8,049 nucleotides of DNA from Micromonosporaceae bacterium (GCA_017354595.1 JAFMQQ010000119.1:1-8049), one strand, 5' to 3'; shown: positions 1 through 6,612, counted from the first letter of the stretch. A program made the numbers and translations. The notes: generated by a model from the sequence alone, not told the origin.

Positions 1-998
1 ACTCCCTGCGGGCAGGCCGTACCGGTAGTGTCGATAAAGTAGACGGTGTCGATTCCGTTGCTGCCGCTGCCCTTGGCGTAGTAGAGCACGTTGTCGTGGA
101 CGGTGACCCCGCTGAAGTTGGTGTCCTTGCCGAGCTTGTCCGCCTTGGTGTTGGCGGGTAGCTGGGTGACGCTGAAGCCGCCGACCGGGGTCGGGTCGCC
201 GGGCGTCTGCTCCTGCTCGGACGCGTAGGCCGGCGTGACCAGCTGGGCGCCGGTACCGAAGATCAGCCCCGGCACGTCGGTACCCTCGCCGTTGTTCGAG
301 TTCCCGGCCGTGTAGTAGCGGCCGGTGCCCTCGTCGAGGATCGCCGCGCGGCCGTTGTCACCGCTGTACGCGTTGGTCTCGGTGATCCGGAACTTGCCGT
401 TGGCGTCGAGCTCGGCGACCGCCCGGTACACCGACTGCCGGTCCGGGTTGGTCGGGTCGAAGACGCCCGGTGTGTTGCCGTTGGACGCATCGAGGGTGTT
501 CGCCGGGGCCACGTACCCCATGAAAGTGACCGCGGAGCCGCGGGTGGACAGGTTCAGCGCCAGCTCGGACTTGGAGGAGAAGCTGCCCATCAGCACGTCG
601 TGGCCGAGGCTCGACGCGCCCGGTGTCCCGTCCGGTACCGCGATCGAGTTGACCACCCGGCCGCCCGGCGTGAGCTGGTCGAGATAGATCGGTGCGGTGA
701 CGCCGAAGTTGGAGTCGACCGAGACGTTGTCCCAGACGTGCGCGAAGCCGCCGTCGCTGATCGCGACGCCGCCGGTCGGCAGCACGGTGACGCCGGGCGT
801 GAGCAGATCCGCGGTGCCGGTGTAGTGGATCCGGTTGAGCAGCAGGGCGCCCGGGATCACCGGCGTCTTCCCACCGGCCTGGGCGGTGCCGCCGATGGTC
901 AGGCTGGCGGCCAGCGACGCGGCGATGGTCAGTGAGGCGGTGGCCAGGATCGCGCGGCGCGGGTCCCGGCGGCGTACCCGCCGCAAAGCGTTGATCAT
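1..998 (-). CDS. Secreted hypothetical protein, probable beta-propeller-like fold (3' end outside window)
   Basis: The reading frame is open from the ATG at 998 down to the window edge (332 complete codons, no stop seen). The start is supported by an AAGAGGTG ribosome-binding site just upstream. Residues 1-15 are Arg-rich (seven Arg), 16-37 are hydrophobic, and AQA at 39-41 followed by GG is a good signal peptidase I site, so the product is exported, probably by Sec; the paired Arg residues leave Tat possible. The mature part is rich in Gly, Thr, Asn and Asp, with repeated short beta-type stretches and no membrane segment after the signal. Stretches such as APIYLDQ (102-108), SSKSELALN (141-149) and FMGY (159-162) resemble a widespread family of uncharacterised secreted actinobacterial proteins that I recall as propeller-like; this is from memory, not a search. 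No catalytic motif is recognisable. The gene is divergent from the LtrA array, and a functional link to it is not shown. Confidence 0.85.
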   Translation of the reverse strand, partial: MINALRRVRRRDPRRAILATASLTIAASLAASLTIGGTAQAGGKTPVIPGALLLNRIHYTGTADLLTPGVTVLPTGGVAISDGGFAHVWDNVSVDSNFGVTAPIYLDQLTPGGRVVNSIAVPDGTPGASSLGHDVLMGSFSSKSELALNLSTRGSAVTFMGYVAPANTLDASNGNTPGVFDPTNPDRQSVYRAVAELDANGKFRITETNAYSGDNGRAAILDEGTGRYYTAGNSNNGEGTDVPGLIFGTGAQLVTPAYASEQEQTPGDPTPVGGFSVTQLPANTKADKLGKDTNFSGVTVHDNVLYYAKGSGSNGIDTVYFIDTTGTACPQG

Positions 999-1000
999 GT

Positions 1001-1008
1001 CACCTCTT
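1001..1008 (-). promoter_or_regulatory. Ribosome-binding site of the secreted protein gene
   Basis: Read on the minus strand this is AAGAGGTG, a strong Shine-Dalgarno match a few bases before the ATG at 998. It fixes the start of the secreted protein. The contrast matters because the two pair-leading LtrA genes and the SARP gene show no such site. Confidence 0.75.
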
Positions 1009-1019
1009 GGTTCCGGCGG

Positions 1020-1025
1020 AGTCTA
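1020..1025 (-). promoter_or_regulatory. Candidate -10 element (TAGACT) for the secreted protein gene
   Basis: On the minus strand TAGACT fits the actinobacterial TANNNT -10 pattern. It would place the transcription start near 1013, giving a leader of about 15 bases that just contains the ribosome-binding site. No convincing -35 hexamer is seen 17-18 bases upstream. Confidence 0.4.
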
Positions 1026-1039
1026 GAGCCGGGCGGCTC
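1026..1039. repeat. Inverted repeat GAGCC-GGGC-GGCTC next to the -10 of the secreted gene
   Basis: This is a perfect 5-bp inverted repeat with a 4-base centre. It abuts the candidate -10 at 1020-1025 and fills most of the -10/-35 spacer, a position suited to an operator. In DNA this GC-rich a short repeat can also arise by chance. Confidence 0.35.
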
Positions 1040-1146
1040 GTAGGAATCAGACCACTGGCGACTTCGCCCCCGGCGACGCGGAAATGAACAGCAGACCAAG
1101 GTTGGGTTGGAGCGGTCCGCCGCGAACCGGCACAACCCACCGCAAT

Positions 1147-1163
1147 CGGGTGCGACACTCGAC
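1147..1163 (+). promoter_or_regulatory. Conserved 17-base block before ltrA-A; candidate leaderless promoter
   Basis: The block cgggtgcgacactcgac is identical to 3916-3932 upstream of ltrA-C. It includes GACACT at 1154-1159, which has the key A and T of a TANNNT -10 element but lacks its first T. Seven bases separate its last T from the GTG at 1167, the spacing expected if transcription starts at the start codon. No clear -35 hexamer is present. Upstream similarity between the two copies stops sharply at this block. Confidence 0.5.
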
Positions 1164-1166
1164 CCA

Positions 1167-2513
1167 GTGAGTAGTGGCAGCGCACGGTGGACGCCACCCA
1201 GGCTCAAGCCGGTCGCGCCCGGGGCCAAGGCGACCTGGCTCGAACTCTTCTACGATCTGGTCTTCGCGTTCGCCTTCATCAGGGTGACCCTGACCGCCTC
1301 GGTCAGTCCCGAATCCCTGCTCCGCGCGATGCTGCTCATCTCGCTGCTGTGGTTCCTGTGGATCACCTTCTCCACACTGGGCAACTTCGTCCGTGGCGAC
1401 GAGGGCGTGATGCCTCCCGCCACGATCATCAGTGTCGGCGCGACCTTCATCGCGGCGCTGGTCCTCCCGTCCGCGTACGGCTCGGGCAAGCACCCGGCCG
1501 ATTACCTGTTCGCGCTGTGCTACCTGCTGGTGCGCGGGCTGCAGGTACTGGTGTATTGGGAGCGGGTACGCCGGGATCCGCCGCTGCGGCCGCGGTGGCC
1601 GTTCCTGATCGGCCCGCCCGCGCTCGGCTCGGCGCTGCTGCTGGTCGCCGCCTTCATCCCGTACTTCGTGGCCCGCCACGTCTTCGTGGTCCGGGCGGTG
1701 CTGTTGGGGCTGACCGTGGCCGGTGCCTACGCCATCTCGGTCATCTTCGGCTTCCGCGAGCTGGAGCGGATAGCGACCCGGCACTGGGCCGACCGGTACG
1801 CCCAGATCCTGCTGATCGCGCTCGGCGAGTCGATCATCGCGGTGGGTACCGCACGCCGGCCATCGCAGGTCCTGCCGCCGACCTGGCCGCTACTGAGCAG
1901 CGCGGTGCTGGGTCTGGTCATCATCACCACCATGGCCTTCACCTACTTCGACCACCACATGGTGGCTGGGGAGCACGCGCTGCGGGAGGCTCGGGGACGG
2001 CGACAGACCGCGATCGCCCGCGACGCGTACGTCTTCATCCACCTGCCGATGATCATCGGAATCCTGCTCTTCTCCCTCGGGCTCAACGACGTGCACCTCG
2101 CGGTCCAGAATCCGGCCGCGCCGGCCGCCGGTCACCCCAGCGCGCAGAGCGTCTCCCTGCTCTATGGCGGCATCTGCCTGTACGGCGCCGCGCTGCTGGG
2201 CTTTCAACGTCGCACCGGGCAACAGATCAGGTGGTTCGAGATCGCCAGCTGGCCGCCACTGTTGCTGGCCATCCCCGCGGTCGCGCTACTGCCATCGATG
2301 TACGCGCTGCTCCTGCTGGCCGCCTACGTGGTAGCCAGCACCGCCCTGAAGCACCTCAAGAACATCCCGGAGCGGATGCGGATCCGGGCCGCGAGCCGGG
2401 AGCGGGAGCGGACGGTGGAGGCGGCGATACGGGCACACGAACGGGCCGTACGAGCTGCCGAGGCGCACCAGCGCAGCGCCGACGCGACCTGGCCGGACGG
2501 GCATGGCGGATGA
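1167..2513 (+). CDS. LtrA family membrane protein, type 1 (ltrA-A)
   Basis: The product is 448 residues, an integral membrane protein of the LtrA family (low temperature requirement protein A, PF06772), whose biochemical function is not established. About 11-12 hydrophobic segments can be seen, roughly at 27-43, 51-71, 83-101, 111-131, 145-165, 173-195, 211-228, 240-260, 286-306, 329-347 and 362-394. Family hallmarks are ELFYDLVF (26-33), RGDEG (76-80), HWADRY (206-211), ALGES (218-222), YFDHH (260-264) and HLPMIIGILLFSLGL (292-306). The last 50 or so residues are a highly charged Arg/Glu/Ala helix, probably cytoplasmic. I chose the GTG at 1167 because the protein from there (SSGSARWT) matches ltrA-C; an in-frame TTG at 1107 is possible but has no ribosome-binding site. 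The stop overlaps the start of ltrA-B by four bases, so the two are co-translated. Confidence 0.88.
   Translation: MSSGSARWTPPRLKPVAPGAKATWLELFYDLVFAFAFIRVTLTASVSPESLLRAMLLISLLWFLWITFSTLGNFVRGDEGVMPPATIISVGATFIAALVLPSAYGSGKHPADYLFALCYLLVRGLQVLVYWERVRRDPPLRPRWPFLIGPPALGSALLLVAAFIPYFVARHVFVVRAVLLGLTVAGAYAISVIFGFRELERIATRHWADRYAQILLIALGESIIAVGTARRPSQVLPPTWPLLSSAVLGLVIITTMAFTYFDHHMVAGEHALREARGRRQTAIARDAYVFIHLPMIIGILLFSLGLNDVHLAVQNPAAPAAGHPSAQSVSLLYGGICLYGAALLGFQRRTGQQIRWFEIASWPPLLLAIPAVALLPSMYALLLLAAYVVASTALKHLKNIPERMRIRAASRERERTVEAAIRAHERAVRAAEAHQRSADATWPDGHGG
2510..2513 (+). other. ATGA stop/start overlap, ltrA-A to ltrA-B
   Basis: The ATG of ltrA-B and the TGA of ltrA-A share bases, the standard layout for translational coupling by termination-reinitiation. 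The same junction recurs at 5288-5291, so it predates the duplication. Confidence 0.85.
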
Positions 2514-3835
2514 GCCGGCCAGCAGGAGACCCGGGGCGATCCACCGTGCGCAAGCTGTCGCCGGTTGCCCCCGGCGCCAAGGTCACCTGGCTCGAACTCT
2601 TCTACGACCTGGTCTTCGCGTACGCGTTCATCAATGTCACCCTGGCCGCGTCGACCGGCCTAGACGACGTGCTGCGCGCGCTGTTGCTGGTCGCCGTGCT
2701 GTGGTACCTGTGGGTCACCTTCGTCACGCTGGACAACATCATGCGCGGGGACGAGGGGCTGCTGCCCTTCGCCACTCTGGTCGGTGTCGGTGCCACCTTC
2801 GTCGCCGCGGTCGTCATCCCCGATGCGTACGGCAACCGGCCGCGCGGTGCCGACTTCATCTTCGCCGGCTGCTACTCCGTGGTACGCCTCGTTCAGGTGG
2901 CCGCTATCTGGCAACGGGTCCGCACCGACCCACGCCTGCGGCCCCGATGGTTCGGCCTGGTCAGTCCGCCGATCGTCAACATGGCTCTGCTGCTGACGGC
3001 CGCGACGCTGCCGCATTTCGTCGCCGGGCATACCTTCCTCATCCACGCCGGGCTGCTCGGACTGGCGATCGTGGTCGCCTACGGCGCCTCGGCCTTCCTC
3101 GGCTTCCAGGAACTGGAGCGGATCGCGGTACGCCACTGGGCCGACCGGTACGGCCAGATCATCCTGATCGCCCTGGGCGAACCGATCATCTCGATGGGAT
3201 CCGCGCTCCACCTGTCGAACGGTGCGCCGGCCAAGTTGCCAGTCGTCGGTACCGTCGCGCTCGGCGTCGCGATCATCACTGCGATGGCATTCGCCTATTT
3301 CGATACCCGGATGCCCGCCGCGGAGCACGCACTGCGGCTGGCCCAGGGCCGGTCGCAGGTCGCCCTCGCCCGCGACGCCTATATCTTCCTGCACCTGCCG
3401 ATGATCATCGGAATCCTGCTGTTCTCGCTCGGGCTGCGCAACGTGCTCTCCAGCGTCGCCGACCCGGCCGCCTCGCTCACCGTCGCCGCCGGCCTGGTGA
3501 ATACCTCGCTGCTCTACGGCGGACTCTTCGTCTACCTCATGGCGCTGATGGGGTTCCAGCTCCGCACCGGGCAAACCGCTCGCGTGATCGAGGTCGGGTC
3601 GAGGCTACCGCTACTGCCGATGATTGCGTTGGGCCTGGTGCTCCCGGCGATCGTCCTGGTCGCCATGCTCGCGGCCCTCGTCGTCGCGACCAGCATCCTG
3701 AAGTATCTCCGGACCGGCGTGTCGCGCACCCGGCTGCGCGCCGTGGTCCGGGCGGCGCACCGCGCCGTTGAGGCGGCCGAGGCGTACGAGCACGGCCGGG
3801 AAGGCGACCACGGATCGGATACTCCGGGGGCCTGA
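2510..3835 (+). CDS. LtrA family membrane protein, type 2 (ltrA-B)
   Basis: The product is 441 residues and belongs to the same polytopic LtrA family. The ATG shares bases with the TGA of ltrA-A (ATGA, 2510-2513), and the start MSRPA is repeated in ltrA-D, which settles the choice. Motifs: ELFYDLVF (29-36), RGDEG, HWADRY, ALGEP with Pro225 where type 1 proteins have Ser, YFDTR (263-267) where type 1 has YFDHH, and HLPMIIGILLFSLGL. The C-terminal tail is charged and Ala-rich and contains EAAEAYEHGRE, shared with ltrA-D only. The upstream ribosome-binding site is weak (ggcgg directly before the ATG), so translation probably depends on coupling to ltrA-A. A 100-base gap follows before ltrA-C. 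Family assignment is firm; substrate or role is unknown. Confidence 0.88.
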   Translation: MSRPAGDPGRSTVRKLSPVAPGAKVTWLELFYDLVFAYAFINVTLAASTGLDDVLRALLLVAVLWYLWVTFVTLDNIMRGDEGLLPFATLVGVGATFVAAVVIPDAYGNRPRGADFIFAGCYSVVRLVQVAAIWQRVRTDPRLRPRWFGLVSPPIVNMALLLTAATLPHFVAGHTFLIHAGLLGLAIVVAYGASAFLGFQELERIAVRHWADRYGQIILIALGEPIISMGSALHLSNGAPAKLPVVGTVALGVAIITAMAFAYFDTRMPAAEHALRLAQGRSQVALARDAYIFLHLPMIIGILLFSLGLRNVLSSVADPAASLTVAAGLVNTSLLYGGLFVYLMALMGFQLRTGQTARVIEVGSRLPLLPMIALGLVLPAIVLVAMLAALVVATSILKYLRTGVSRTRLRAVVRAAHRAVEAAEAYEHGREGDHGSDTPGA

Positions 3836-3864
3836 CGGGTGGTCGCCGCCGGGACCCGCTGGCC

Positions 3865-3879
3865 CCGACATTCGGTCGG
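3865..3879 (+). repeat. Small hairpin CCGAC-ATTCG-GTCGG between the two LtrA pairs
   Basis: A 5-bp stem with a 5-base loop, 30 bases after the ltrA-B stop. There is no T-run, so it is a weak terminator candidate at best; it may instead be an operator or chance. Confidence 0.25.
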
Positions 3880-3915
3880 ACCCAAGAGCAGGGAATCGCG
3901 CAATTACCTACGAAC

Positions 3916-3932
3916 CGGGTGCGACACTCGAC
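3916..3932 (+). promoter_or_regulatory. Conserved 17-base block before ltrA-C; candidate leaderless promoter
   Basis: Second copy of the block found at 1147-1163. GACACT lies at 3923-3928, with seven bases to the GTG at 3936. No Shine-Dalgarno sequence precedes that GTG. Across these 17 bases no change has accumulated, while the start of the coding region just downstream shows several synonymous changes, which argues for constraint on the DNA itself. Confidence 0.5.
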
Positions 3933-3935
3933 TCG

Positions 3936-5291
3936 GTGAGCAGCGGCAGCGCACGGTGGACGCGGCCCAAGCTGGAACCGGTCGCACCCGGTGCCCGGGT
4001 GACCTGGCTCGAGCTGTTCTACGACCTCGTCTTCGCGTTCGCCTTCATCAGGGTGACCCTGACCGCCGAGCGCAGCCCGGGGTCCCTGCTGCGGGCACTG
4101 CTGCTGGTCTCGCTGCTGTGGTTCCTCTGGACCACCTTCACCACGCTGGGCAACTTCGCCCGGGGGGACGAGGGCGTCATGCCCTTCGCCTGCCTGATCG
4201 CCGTCGGGGCCACCTTCATCGCGGCGCTGGTCCTGCCGTACGCGGACGGCCACCACGCACACCCGTCGGACTACGTCTTCGCCTGCTGCTTCATCGTGGT
4301 TCGAGCGCTGTGGGTGCTGGTCTTCTGGGAGCGGGTACGGCGCGTGCCAGGACTCCGGCCCCGCTGGCGGGTGGTGATCGGCCCACCAGCGGCCAGCGCG
4401 ATCCTGCTGCTGGCCGCCGCGACCGTACCGTACGTCCTGACCAGCCACCTGTTCCCGGCACGGGTGGTGCTGCTGGCGCTGGCCGTCGTGGTCGCGTACA
4501 CCGCCGGTACGATCTTCGCCTTCCATGAACTGGGGCGGATCGCGACCCGGCACTGGACCGACCGGTACGCCCAGATCATCCTGATCGCCCTCGGCGAGTC
4601 GGTGATCGCGGTGGGAACCGCGCGAGAACCGTCGGAGAACCTGGTACTGACCTGGCCGCTGCTGGCCGGAGCAGCCTTCGGTCTGAGTGTCATCTCCGCG
4701 ATCGCATTCAACTACTTCGACCACCACATGGCCGATGGCGAACACGCGCTGCGGGCAACGCACGGGTCGCGGCAGACGGCGCTGGCCCGGGACGCGTACA
4801 TCCTGCTCCACCTACCGATGATCATCGGAATCCTGCTCTTCTCCCTCGGGCTCGACCAGGTGTACACGGACATCCGGAATCCGGTTACACCGGCCGCCGG
4901 TCATCCGAGCCTGGACAGCGTCTCCCTGCTCTACGGCGGTGTGTTCCTCTACGGCGTGGCGTCGCTGGGCTTCCAGCGTCGCACCGGGCAACGCCTCGGC
5001 TGGCTGGAGGTCGCGGTCAGGCCGCCGCTGCTGCTGGCTATCCCCGCGGTCGCGTTGCTGCCGGCGATGTACGCGGTGTTCCTGCTCGCGGTCTACATGG
5101 TGGGCATCACCACCCTGCGGACCGTCTCCACCATCCCGCAACGGATGCGGAGCAGGGCCGTGACCCGGCAGCGGGAGCGCCGGGTGGAGGCGGCGGCCGA
5201 GGCGCACGAGCGGGCCGTGCAGGCCGCCGAGGCGGACCAGCCGGCCGACCCGACGGGAGCGAACGTACCCGGCCGGGGGCACCGGGGATGA
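3936..5291 (+). CDS. LtrA family membrane protein, type 1 (ltrA-C)
   Basis: The product is 451 residues and is the close paralogue of ltrA-A, with the same order of motifs: SSGSARWT at the start, ELFYDLVF (26-33), RGDEG, HWTDRY (HWADRY in the other three), ALGES (Ser222), YFDHH (260-264) and HLPMIIGILLFSLGL. About 11-12 membrane segments are expected. The charged C-terminal helix carries RERRVEAA and AHERAVQAAEA, close to the ltrA-A tail. The GTG at 3936 was chosen by alignment with ltrA-A; the frame stays open upstream to an ATG at 3768, but that start lies inside ltrA-B and would add a stretch without family similarity. The gene may be transcribed both from its own conserved upstream block and by read-through from ltrA-B. 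Parts of the second half are unusually close in DNA to ltrA-D, suggesting gene conversion. Confidence 0.88.
   Translation: MSSGSARWTRPKLEPVAPGARVTWLELFYDLVFAFAFIRVTLTAERSPGSLLRALLLVSLLWFLWTTFTTLGNFARGDEGVMPFACLIAVGATFIAALVLPYADGHHAHPSDYVFACCFIVVRALWVLVFWERVRRVPGLRPRWRVVIGPPAASAILLLAAATVPYVLTSHLFPARVVLLALAVVVAYTAGTIFAFHELGRIATRHWTDRYAQIILIALGESVIAVGTAREPSENLVLTWPLLAGAAFGLSVISAIAFNYFDHHMADGEHALRATHGSRQTALARDAYILLHLPMIIGILLFSLGLDQVYTDIRNPVTPAAGHPSLDSVSLLYGGVFLYGVASLGFQRRTGQRLGWLEVAVRPPLLLAIPAVALLPAMYAVFLLAVYMVGITTLRTVSTIPQRMRSRAVTRQRERRVEAAAEAHERAVQAAEADQPADPTGANVPGRGHRG
5288..5291 (+). other. ATGA stop/start overlap, ltrA-C to ltrA-D
   Basis: Four-base overlap identical to that between ltrA-A and ltrA-B, indicating coupled translation of the second pair. 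Confidence 0.85.
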
Positions 5292-6595
5292 GCCGGCCGG
5301 CCGTCAGGAACGGGCGGTCCACCACCCGGAAGCTGTCACCGGTGGCCCCCGGGGCCAAGGTCACCTGGCCCGAACTCTTCTACGACCTCGTCTTCGCGTA
5401 CGCCTTCGTCAACGTGACCCTGACGACGACCAGTGACCTGGACGACCGGGTCGGCACCTTGTTGCTGGTCCTACTGCTGTGGCACCTGTGGATCAGCTTT
5501 GTCTCGCTGGGCAACATCGTGCGCGGGGACGAGGGCCCGATGCCCTTCGCCACCCTGATCAGTGTCGGGGCCACCTTCCTCGCCGCGCTGGACATCCCCA
5601 ACGCCAACGGTCCCCGGCCACACCGGGCCGACTTCCTCTTCGCCGCCTGCTACACGGTGGTACGGGCGGCGCAGGCGCTGCTGCTCTGGGACCGGGTCCG
5701 CAGAGAGCCACATCCACGCCCCAGGGCGCTGGTCGTCGTTGGTCCCACGATCGTCAACTCGGCCCTGCTGTTCGCGGCCGCCGGCCTGCCGCGCATCCTG
5801 CCCAGCCACATCTTCCTGATCCACTGGACGCTGCTCGGGCTGGCCGTCGTGGTCGCGTACGGCGCTCTGATCTTCCTCAGCTTCCCGGAGCTGGAGCGGA
5901 TCTCGGTCCGCCACTGGGCGGACAGGTTCGGCCAGATCATCCTGATCGCCCTCGGCGAGCCGATCATCGCGCTGGGGCGGGCGCATCACCTGGCCCAGTC
6001 GCTGCCACCCAGCGCGCCCCTCATCGGTACCGGAGCGCTGAGCGTCGCGATCGTCGCCGCGATGGCGGTCGCGTACTTCGACACCCGCATGATCGGCGGC
6101 GAACACGCGCTGCGCCGGGCGAAGGGCGGCAAGCAGGTCGCCCTCGCCCGGGACGCGTACATCCTGCTCCACCTACCGATGATCATCGGGATCCTGCTCT
6201 TCTCACTCGGGCTGCGCAACGTCGTGGCCGCCGTCGCCGCGCCCGCGCCGGCCGGCAGCGCCGGCCTGCAGACCACCCTCCTGCTCTACGGCGGGGACTT
6301 CGTCTACCTGGCGGCGCTGGTGGGCTTCCAGCTGCGCACCGGGCAACCGGTCACCAAGTACGAGATCGCGATCAGGCCGCCGCTGCTGCTGGCGATCCCC
6401 CTGGTCGCAGGTCTCCCGGCGATAGTCACGCTCACCCTGTTGACGACATACACCGTCGCGAACACGGTCGTCAGGTACGTCCGGGGCCGCCCGCTGCGCA
6501 GCCAGCTGCGGGCCGCCGCCCGGGCCGCGCACCGCGCCATGGAGGCAGCCGAAGCCTACGAACACGGCCGCGAGGACGAACCCCGACCGGGCTGA
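5288..6595 (+). CDS. LtrA family membrane protein, type 2 (ltrA-D)
   Basis: The product is 435 residues, the paralogue of ltrA-B. Its ATG overlaps the TGA of ltrA-C (ATGA, 5288-5291), and a GGGGG run nine bases upstream may help initiation. The start MSRPA and RKLSPVAPGAKVTW match ltrA-B. Distinctive residues: Pro28 in WPELFYDLVF, where the other three have Leu; ALGEP with Pro225; YFDTR (263-267). The C-terminal tail contains EAAEAYEHGRE as in ltrA-B. However, the segment RPPLLLAIP in the last membrane region matches ltrA-A and ltrA-C rather than ltrA-B (RLPLLPMIA), so the gene looks like a patchwork. It is the last gene of the array; a palindrome follows the stop within four bases. Confidence 0.88.
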   Translation: MSRPAVRNGRSTTRKLSPVAPGAKVTWPELFYDLVFAYAFVNVTLTTTSDLDDRVGTLLLVLLLWHLWISFVSLGNIVRGDEGPMPFATLISVGATFLAALDIPNANGPRPHRADFLFAACYTVVRAAQALLLWDRVRREPHPRPRALVVVGPTIVNSALLFAAAGLPRILPSHIFLIHWTLLGLAVVVAYGALIFLSFPELERISVRHWADRFGQIILIALGEPIIALGRAHHLAQSLPPSAPLIGTGALSVAIVAAMAVAYFDTRMIGGEHALRRAKGGKQVALARDAYILLHLPMIIGILLFSLGLRNVVAAVAAPAPAGSAGLQTTLLLYGGDFVYLAALVGFQLRTGQPVTKYEIAIRPPLLLAIPLVAGLPAIVTLTLLTTYTVANTVVRYVRGRPLRSQLRAAARAAHRAMEAAEAYEHGREDEPRPG

Positions 6596-6598
6596 CCG

Positions 6599-6612
6599 GT
6601 GCCGGCCGGCAC
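6599..6612 (+). terminator. Perfect 14-base palindrome after ltrA-D; possible terminator or operator
   Basis: GTGCCGGCCGGCAC starts four bases after the ltrA-D stop. As RNA it could fold into a 5-bp GC-rich stem with a GGCC loop. No T-run follows, so it could be an actinobacterial terminator lacking the U-tract or a protein-binding site 75 bases before the SARP gene. CCGGCCGG words are common in such GC-rich DNA, which lowers confidence. Confidence 0.35.

Larger units (their letters stand above)
1147..3835 (+). repeat. Tandem duplicated two-gene LtrA unit, copy 1 (ltrA-A + ltrA-B)
   Basis: First copy of an imperfect, diverged tandem duplication. It starts at the conserved 17-base block at 1147-1163 and runs to the stop of ltrA-B. 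Equivalent starts in the two copies are 2769 bases (A to C) and 2778 bases (B to D) apart. Gene order, strand and the ATGA junction are the same in both copies. The boundaries are set by where I can still align the copies by eye. Confidence 0.8.
3916..6595 (+). repeat. Tandem duplicated two-gene LtrA unit, copy 2 (ltrA-C + ltrA-D)
   Basis: Second copy of the unit at 1147-3835, in direct orientation, from the conserved 17-base block to the stop of ltrA-D. The copies have diverged at the protein level but keep runs of identical DNA; for example a 39-base identical run pairs 1260-1298 with 4029-4067. Confidence 0.8.

Noticed and set aside
325..935. Plus-strand open frames at 325-687 and 600-935
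   Set aside because: They lie opposite the signal-peptide-bearing gene at 1-998, which has a good ribosome-binding site and a coherent protein; the plus frames show no protein-like features.
1187..3835. An 882-codon open frame on the plus strand that would be a large fusion protein
   Set aside because: Only its last 441 codons are real (ltrA-B). The first half runs out of frame across ltrA-A and gives an Arg/Gly/Ala/Pro-rich sequence typical of shadow frames in GC-rich DNA.
3768..3935. N-terminal extension of ltrA-C from the ATG at 3768
   Set aside because: It would overlap the end of ltrA-B by 68 bases and add 56 residues without similarity to ltrA-A or to the family; the GTG at 3936 aligns with the ltrA-A start.
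3537..4811. Long minus-strand open frames antisense to the LtrA genes, also 1047-1784, 2660-3574 and 5471-6172
   Set aside because: Their translations are low-complexity Arg/Gln/Asp/Gly-rich with no membrane segments or recognisable motifs, while the opposite strand encodes clear LtrA proteins. They recur at equivalent places in each paralogue, as expected of shadows.
1147..6595. The repeated LtrA genes as an insertion sequence or other mobile element
   Set aside because: No transposase, terminal inverted repeats or target-site duplication were seen, and the repeat units are diverged coding genes.
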